Assembly: GCA_963585895.1 (NCBI GenBank) | Contig: CAUZXS010005775.1 | Span: 7,501-71,500, forward strand | DNA from: Sepioteuthis lessoniana | Lineage: Eukaryota > Mollusca > Cephalopoda > Myopsida > Loliginidae | Direction of reading: 5' to 3' | DNA length: 64,000 nucleotides | Shown: positions 57,150-64,000 of the stretch, piece after piece | How the letters are laid out: each line of letters starts with the position of its first letter | How positions within the stretch are numbered: the stretch's first letter is position 1 | Translations under genes and position numbers: made by a program | The notes under the pieces: generated by a model | Databases searched by the model: none | What the model saw: only the letters and a program-made list of their open reading frames with translations | What the model was told of the DNA's origin: nothing

Positions 57150-57445
57150 TCACCAAATTGTCCAGCAGGACACATAAGAAACCAATACCTATAACCATTA
57201 CACTAAGCTTCAAAAGAGACAATCATCTGACAGCAGGCAAGTAACAATACAGGAATACTTATACCCATTTATGGTCAATGGAATCAGAGCAAGCAACTCT
57301 CATGGATTAAATAAAAGGACATTGTTTGAAGTTGCAGGTAGGTTCCCGAGTTTGACAAATGCCTGAAGAAGCCTGGAGGACATATCGGCTGAAATGTTGT
57401 GAATATAACAATTAGATGAAGACAATAGTCTGAAAACCCTGAATG
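57150..57445. mobile_element. Repeat H
   Basis: aacctataaccattacacta-like head, tttatggtcaatggaatcag, cctgaagaagcctggaggac, atatcggctgaaatgttgtg and aataacaattagatgaagac-like tail. It is better preserved at the 3' end than the 12690 copy. Confidence 0.5.
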
Positions 57446-57479
57446 ATACAAAATTAAATCTTTTGTCATGTATCTTGTA

Positions 57480-57640
57480 ATTCATTATCAAGGTGCACCA
57501 ACAGCATGGATTCCCTTGACACACTGACCATACATCCCTATTTGCCATTGCTCTTGGTAAGTTACATAGACAGCTCCAAGTGTTGGCAAAGACCTGACAA
57601 ATATCAGTTTTTGATGGTCAGCTAACTCTTACCTAATACT
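57480..57640 (-). mobile_element. Possible LINE 3' end remnant
   Basis: The stretch gcatggattcccttgacaca and the following ccatacatccctatttgcc, gctcttggtaag resemble the 3' extremity seen at 44727-44790 (gcatggatctctcggacc ... ccatctctatcg ... cccggtaggtc). The resemblance is partial, and no coding region can be read. Confidence 0.3.
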
Positions 57641-58900
57641 TATGGCCAAAGAATCCACAACACCACTGCATGCCTCTACATACAACCTCTGATATGCAGT
57701 CCTTGCCACCCAGTCTGTTTTATTTTTGGAGGGTGCCAAAAAGTTCTTGTATTGACCAAGAAGAGAATGACCTATGAGGTCCAATAATGATGGTATTTTA
57801 TGCCACTAACCAAAGATAGTGGTCTTGAGTAGATTTTTAGTTATTGACTGGACTGCTGTGATACCAACCATGCTCTTGGAGTCAAGTTGATAGAACCCCT
57901 GTAGAAGCAGGCTTCCCTGAAATAAGAGATCTGAATTTGATTCTCACTGGTAGCTAAGTCTCTATTCTTTTGAATGCGTTTTGTTCATTGTTGTAGTTGT
58001 AATGAGTGAGTAAATTTAGGCAAATTTGAACTTGAGTAATCCTGTCAAAAAAAAAAAAAAAAAAAAATTTTGGCTATCAATTTCAGGAGACTTTCCTCAA
58101 TTCAGATAATTTGAAGAGATATTGATCTACCCAGATTTTAGATGGGGGAGGGGTCCTATCTACAACATAAAAAACAATGTCAAAATCATCTGATTTTCTG
58201 ATGTATGTACATGCATTTTTTTTCCTTGTTTTTATTTTCGATTTCTTACTTAGAAATATTCATTGAAACTTGCTTCAATAGTTCTCTCTTATTAGACAGC
58301 ATTTTTGTGAAACTAATTTCTTTTTTTTTTATTATATAAGCTCTAATATAAGTTTATATATGTATTTACTTATATACACACAAATATATCTATACATACA
58401 CATATGTAGACTTATAAACAAACACACATATTGCACACGTGATTACTGAAAACCTCTGTATGAACAGAATGTGATAAGGTCAATTCATAAGTGGAGTTTA
58501 ACAGGTTTAAATTCAGAGTTTTCCTTCTCCTTGACCAATTACATTCATACATACATGCATATCTTTGCACAGCCAATTTGCTTAAGATGTTTCCAACTTA
58601 ATCCTGAGTGGTTTTTCTAACACCATGGAATTTCCATGAATTGAAAAATTAAATTAAATTGAAGATTACTTTATCCTCTTAGAGACTCAATATTATTGCT
58701 CTGATATTGATTTTGCTACAGTGTGCTATTCTTGTTGCATTATAACAAATGTACCAAGATTAGATATACAATGGATGCTCCAGATGCTCATCCATTTAAA
58801 AGATTTTCATCAATAATCCATTGGACAAAGAAGCATTTAAAAGGGTGTATTCATAGGGTTCATAATATCATCTAACCATTTTGCATGAACTCAAATTATT

Positions 58901-58937
<37 letters not shown>

Positions 58938-59107
58938 CTTAAGAATTAGCCTCATCATATGACTTCAGCACTTGATATTCATAGTAAGAATAGAAAAAAA
59001 AAATGTAATCGGATGGAATATTCTTCCTATTTCCTGCAACCTATTTTGATAGATGGTCATAGATTTTTGTAAGTTTTGGTAATGAGGCATTTGTTCCTAG
59101 AACACAA

Positions 59108-59143
<36 letters not shown>

Positions 59144-59454
59144 TACACACACACTTGTGTGTAAAGAAGGGCTGTCTGAAACAAATTACTTGTATAGTAC
59201 AAGATATTATTCTGAGTAAGTAATTGGTCTGAACTTTTATGATACGGTCTGACTATTGTATTATTAATATTGTTATTGTTCATCTGCTTTAACTGGCCAA
59301 CCATGACTGCACGACAGAATGCTACAGCCATTGTCAGATATAGGCATTGTTAGGCCTGAAACATAAATTTTCTACAGTCATGTGCATAGTATTGAGTTGA
59401 TTTTATCTATTTGAGTAGAAGTGTGAGAATATGGGGTATGTAAGAGAGTGGGAG
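57641..59454. other. AT-rich stretch, few features
   Basis: A SINE-D tail (58467-58545), poly-A at 58903-58934 and (TA)n at 59112-59143. Nothing gene-like. Confidence 0.4.
58467..58545 (-). mobile_element. SINE-D tail fragment
   Basis: gataaggtcaattcataagt, ggagtttaacaggtttaaat and tcagagttttccttctcc match the reverse complement of the SINE-D tail. Confidence 0.6.
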
Positions 59455-59550
59455 TGAGAATATGTGAGAGAGAGTATCTGTATCTTTGTATATGAGATAG
59501 AGAGAGAGAGTAAGTGGGTATATGAGAGAGAGAGAGAGAGAGTAAGTGGG

Positions 59551-59587
<37 letters not shown>

Positions 59588-59871
59588 GAGTATGTGTGCA
59601 TGAGAGAGAGAGAGAGAGAGAGTATGTGTGCATGAGAGAGAGAGAGAGTATGTGTGCATGAGAGAGAGAGAGAGAGAGTATGTGTGCATGAGAGAGAGAG
59701 AGAGAGAGTATGTGTGCATGAGAGAGAGAGAGAGAGAGAGTATGTGTGCATGAGAGAGAGAGAGAGAGAATGTGTGCATGAGAGAGAGAGAGAGAGAATG
59801 TGTGCATGAGAGAGAGAGAGAGAGAGAGAGTATGTGTGCATGAGAGAGAGAGAGAGAGAGAGTATGTGTGC

Positions 59872-59909
<38 letters not shown>

Positions 59910-60087
59910 GTGGGTGCATAAAAGAGAGAGAGACACACACACACACAAAGTATGGATGCATAAGAGAGAGAAAGAGAGAGTATGAGTGTGCATGCATGAG
60001 TGTGTGTGCGTGTGAAAGAGTGAGTGTGTGCATGCATGTGAGAGTGATTGTATGAAAAAGAAAAGGTGGGTTCAAAAAAGAATGAAT

Positions 60088-60118
<31 letters not shown>
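59455..60118. repeat. GA-rich satellite with a higher-order unit
   Basis: Runs of GA are regularly interrupted by tatgtgtgcat (about ten times), giving units of roughly 30-40 bases. Frames of up to 249 codons on the minus strand come from this repeat. Confidence 0.85.
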
Positions 60119-60119
<1 letters not shown>

Positions 60120-60845
60120 ATAAACAAAACATTACTGGATGAAGAGAAATTTAATAATTAAGCATGTGATTCCATAATGCATGATCTAAAAATTGTCATG
60201 CTGTGCCATTTAAAAAAAAAAAAAGAAAAGAGAAAAAAAATGAAAAAAGATTGATCATTGCTGGTCAAGATTTGTGGGAAGCATTTTCCAGAAGAATAGG
60301 ACCATTGTATCTATAATTTCAATACACTCAAAACAAACAGAATTCGGTTGTCAGAGCTTATGAATTAAGACAACCGTCATTAACAGAATGACGTTATTGC
60401 ATGAATAATGCTTCAATATTTTTGTTATTGTGTTTCTTTGACAGGATTGGACAAAAATTTACTTAAAAAAATACCCCCGGGGGGGGGTTGAGAATAGCTA
60501 TTGAATCATTGTTAAACTGATAGCATATGACACATTCAGTAAAATAACATCCTACATCCCATTATTTGAGAAATCATGTGACAATCTTATATAGTGAACA
60601 TTAATTACTCCATTTAATATCAGATAAAATACCGGAACAAATTCTTTTTAAAACTATGACACTATGGTCTATGAATTGGTACTATATATACAGAAGGCTG
60701 ATACCAAATTGATTGATGTTCATGGCTTGTCAACAAATCTAGGGTTATTTTATGCCTGGAGGTTAGGGAATTGCATGTTTATAATCACATCTTTTAGGTA
60801 TGTATTGACCAATCCTTTGTCCATCAGAAACAATGTCAGGTTTTC
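60119..60845. other. AT-rich stretch, few features
   Basis: ctagggttattttatgcctg at 60740, with the following gggaattgcatg, recurs as ctggggttattttatgccag at 37920. A C5/G9 run lies at 60474-60488. Nothing gene-like. Confidence 0.4.
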
Positions 60846-61045
60846 AAGCTGAGTTTATCAAGTTTGAATTCAGATCAGTTCCCATACCAAGGCTATAGAA
60901 CCCAGTCTGCCTTACTATTTTACCCATAGCAAGAGGGAGAATCATTGAATTCAGACATTTCAGAAGGGTATTAGCGCTATGTGAAATGCAAACAACGTCA
61001 ACCAGGATTGGAACTCAGATGACCATGTCCATTTCATAAATTCCT
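60846..61045 (-). mobile_element. SINE-D, tail shortened
   Basis: aagtttgaattcagatcagt, cccagtctgccttactattt, agagggagaatcattgaatt and the head gtcaaccaggattggaactc with tccatttcataa. Confidence 0.65.
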
Positions 61046-61099
61046 CCTTAATTTTTTGTGTTACTTTTTATTTTTTTTCAGATGCTTAAAATATCAAGT

Positions 61100-61985
61100 T
61101 GGTTAGTTGGGTTTTGTGGCATATCAACCTTTGAAGGTTATCCAATTCTTATTTTTATACAAATATTCAGTTCTACTTCAAACAAGTTAGTTTAGCATGA
61201 GTACACAGTTTAATCGTCAAAAACATTTCTATTTCAAGCTATTCAGTTTTGTCAAACAGATGTAATTCAAACAATTCAGTTTAGTATAAGTATAGTTTTT
61301 GTTTACACAGTCAAATTTTATAACAGTTCTATTTCAAGCAATTCAGTTTAACATAAGTATGTTATTTAGTTCACTTTAACTCATATATAGGACCCAATCT
61401 GGTGCTACCACCCTGGGCCAAAGTGGACCTGGGAGCGATGGCAATGAAGGGGTTCTCTATATTCCCAAAGCTCCAACCTTACTGGAACCTCACAATCAGA
61501 TTATTCAGTATCATATCCAAGACAATTGTTGAGGGGGTCTTACCCCTCTGCAGAGGTGCAGTTGGTGTTTTTACAGCCCCAGCCAAATGGGCAATAGAAT
61601 TTCAAGTATTCATATCTAATATGAATACTTTGTAGACAGTTGTATGGTTTCAAGTATTCCTATTTAATACTAATAATTATATTTTTTCATATAATTATTT
61701 CTATTTAATACTCATTTGTTTACACACAGTTATTTGGTGTCAAGTAAGTGATGATAATAATCCTTAAACAATTATAGCTTCAGGTAACTATTCTTAATAC
61801 TAATAATTTACACACACATTACATTGTTTCCAGTATTCCTATCTATTCGTAATGATTCTTAAACAGATCTTTTGGAACCAAGAAGGGTAATTTATACCTC
61901 TTTAGATCTACAGAACCCAAGCCTCATCTGCAGATGCACTTTAGTATCATCAACAGGACACCACTACCTGGGTGATGACTTCCCC
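61100..61985 (+). repeat. Repeat A, complete copy followed by extra subrepeats and a variant tail
   Basis: Head ttgtggcatatcaacctttg, tail ccctgggccaaagtggacct to cagccccagccaaatgggc (about 61590), then subrepeats and a variant tail (gatgacttccccctctgctg). Confidence 0.75.
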
Positions 61986-61998
61986 CTCTGCTGGGATA

Positions 61999-62545
61999 TT
62001 GGTTTGGTTGGGTTTCATGGCATATCATCCATTGCAGGTTATGTAAATGCCAAATCTGGTTTATACATATACAATAGATACATATGATTTGTAAACATGA
62101 GTCAACAAAGTTAGATAGTTGCGAGTATTGCTATGCATCACTAACAATTCAATTAAACTCAGTCATTTGTTTGTACAGTTAAATGATCAAACAGTTCTAT
62201 TACAATTTCGCATTAGTCATTTGTTTGCACTCAGTTTAAATGTCAAACAGTTCTATCAGGTGCTATCACTCAGGATCAGAGTGAACCTGGGAGCAATGGC
62301 AATTAAAGGGTACTCTGCATTCTTCAAAGTTTCTGCATTACTGGAGCCTCACCATGAGATTATTTAATGTCATATGCAGGACACTCGTTTCAGGGGTCTT
62401 ACTTACCCCTCTGCAGATGGGCAGTCTGTGTCTTATACTGCCCCAGCCAACTGGGCTTCCTCTGCTGGAATAAAGTCAGTATATTTTAAGCTCTGCTAAC
62501 AGGGCTCCAACAGGTTAGAGCAGTACAACTGACTCCAGTATTAAA
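61999..62545 (+). repeat. Repeat A, complete copy plus variant tail
   Basis: Head ttcatggcatatcatccatt, tail gatcagagtgaacctgggag to gccccagccaactgggcttc, then the variant tail at 62460-62545. Confidence 0.75.
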
Positions 62546-62642
62546 TAACCCAGCAAGGACTGACATGCAATAAAACCAACCAACTAACCCAGCAAGGATT
62601 GACTTTTTTTTATATTTAAAACAAAGCTAAAGAATATTAATG

Positions 62643-62684
<42 letters not shown>

Positions 62685-62734
62685 AAGCTGTCGTAGGATA
62701 AATTTTTGTTTAACAAAAAAGGTGCTTTCAGACA

Positions 62735-62862
62735 AATACCCTCAGGAAAGGTAAGAATCCCTCTTATCCTCCATCCATGGGTTAAATAGTGTCACTACTG
62801 TTTTCTATAAGTATGGATCTGGCATTAAATAACCTATTAATGTTGATATGACATAAAACAAA
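62735..62862 (+). mobile_element. SINE-C, head-truncated
   Basis: Middle block caggaaaggtaagaatccct, then ccatgggttaaatagtgtca, and the tail ggcattaaataacctattaa, gttgatatgacataaaac. Confidence 0.6.
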
Positions 62863-62869
62863 GAAAACC

Positions 62870-63090
62870 ATAAAGCCATCGGATGTCTTGAAAAGTGATA
62901 TGGTTTATGGAGTAAGAGGAAGAATTGAGATCATCCAGACCACAACACTGTTAAAATTATCTTGGATACTAAGAGTTCTCAATATCTAAAGAGTCTTTGC
63001 TAGCCTTCAGATATCAGAGAAAAATCTCTAATTAAAACAGGCGAGAAAAACTCACAAGGAGTAAAAAGATTAAATAAAAATTTCTGTTTT
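62870..63090 (+). mobile_element. LINE 3' remnant of the endonuclease-type family
   Basis: Blocks ggaagaattgagatcatcca, accacaacactgttaaaat, cttggatactaagagttctc and aaactcacaaggagtaaaaa follow the same order as 35590-35720 and 42040-42180. Only the 3' portion is left. Confidence 0.5.
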
Positions 63091-63514
63091 CTTCAGGATG
63101 CAGCAGAAATAACTCCTACATTTTAAACTGTCACCATTGTGATGCAATTGAAGTTTGGCAAGGGGTAATGGTAGCTACATCTAGCTAAATGTCTTCACCT
63201 TCCCCACTCCATATATGATTTGGTTTGCATCAGAGCATGTTGTGCATTTGCTTTTGAAACTTTTGTTAAAGACTGGTGAATCAGTAATTGCTACTCACTT
63301 TTTCATGCTCTTTTCATGTGATGTCAGAATGATGATGTCCTGATAGAAAAATTGATAAAGCAATTGGGTGAATGAAAGCTACCAAGCAAAACTTGAAGAT
63401 TTTGAACTACAGGAAATGTCCAGACTGTGAAAGTCTGTTGCACAATCATCTACATATTCAGCCCATAAACTAAATTCTGCATTGAGATTGTCAGATGGCA
63501 CAAAGAATGATTTG

Positions 63515-63566
63515 GTTTGGTTGGTTGGCAAATCAACTATTATCAGTTATTTAATACCATATACAT

Positions 63567-63627
<61 letters not shown>

Positions 63628-64000
63628 AAATATATGGTTTTTAAACATTTCGTAGATAAAATATTTAAGTGAGCCTGAATACATTTTTTTTTAAATTGTC
63701 TAATGATTTCACTTATTTCTATCTATTGCGAATAATTCTATTTACTATTAATCATTTGTTTGCACACAGTTTAATGTTTTCAAGTATTGCTATGTGTCAC
63801 CAACAATTCAGTTAACATCAGTCTTTAGTTTACATGCATTTAAATGATTAAACTGTTCTATTTCAAATACTTCCATTTAGCTGGAGTCATTTGTTTGCAC
63901 TCGGTTTAAATATAAAACAGTTCTATTCGACTCATGGATAGGACCCTATCAAGCGCAACCACTCTGGGCCAAAATCGAACTGGGAACAATGGCAATGAAG
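63515..64000 (+). repeat. Repeat A, cut by the window end
   Basis: Head ggcaaatcaactattatcag, a (TA)n microsatellite at 63570-63624, subrepeats, and the start of the tail (ctctgggccaaaatcgaact). Confidence 0.75.
63570..63624. repeat. (TA)n microsatellite inside Repeat A
   Basis: About 27 TA units inserted or expanded in the head region of the last Repeat A copy. Confidence 0.9.

Noticed and set aside
59378-60132. Frames of 196-249 codons rich in Ser, Leu, His and Thr
   Set aside because: They come from the GA satellite and are open in several frames at once.

Overview
This window looks like non-coding-dominated animal DNA, most probably from a mollusc and more specifically a coleoid cephalopod. 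The base composition is AT-rich, there are very many simple repeats, no long intact coding region, and several families of tRNA-headed SINEs. Some SINE families share an internal block, an arrangement described for cephalopod SINEs. The species call is inference from repeat style; I could not run a search.

Repeats dominate. I use working names. 'Repeat A' is a mosaic element of roughly 0.5-1.2 kb with about 25 full or partial copies. It has a head (reads like ttatggcatatcaacc), a middle of degenerate 50-60 bp subrepeats (cagttctatttcaaac / cacacagttaaatgg), and a tail ending near ccccagccgactgggc. 'SINE-B' is a tRNA-headed element of about 250 bp with about 15 copies. 'SINE-C' and 'SINE-D' have tRNA-like heads and share a central block (gggaaaggtatgaatcc ... 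agctatgggtaaatagta). The SINE-C tail is the reverse complement of the Repeat A head. 'Repeat H' is another tRNA-like repeat. There are also remnants of at least three kinds of non-LTR retrotransposon (LINE), four mariner/Tc1-type transposase relics, two palindromic mariner-like MITEs, foldback elements and a broken multi-copy protein gene at 36844-37750.

Under the repeats I find what looks like a real spliced gene on the minus strand, spanning at least 8949-56075. Short open exons with acceptor and donor sites lie, in order of transcription, at 56028-56075, 55665-55695, 51524-51601, 28054-28163, 20278-20384, 17351-17402 and 8949-9020. Their reading phases join without a break to about 166 residues. 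Exons 1, 3, 4, 5 and 7 are individually convincing; 2 and 6 were partly chosen because they fit the phase. I do not recognise the protein. The largest intron (28164-51523, about 23 kb) is full of transposons. A separate plus-strand exon candidate sits inside it at 41309-41382.

Layout: 1-9 kb, repeats, a polypurine tract and the last visible exon; 9-16 kb, stacked Repeat A copies and a Tc1-like relic; 16-24 kb, mariner relic, exons 6 and 5, and a LINE inserted into a SINE-C; 24-31 kb, Repeat A, exon 4 and a +/-/+ SINE-B triplet; 31-48 kb, LINE fragments, the broken multi-copy gene, a MITE and Repeat A; 48-56 kb, a duplication around a SINE-B, a MITE, exon 3, an internally deleted mariner and exons 2 and 1; 56-64 kb, CA-rich and GA-rich satellites and Repeat A copies. 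I see no CRISPR, operon, rRNA or convincing stand-alone tRNA gene.
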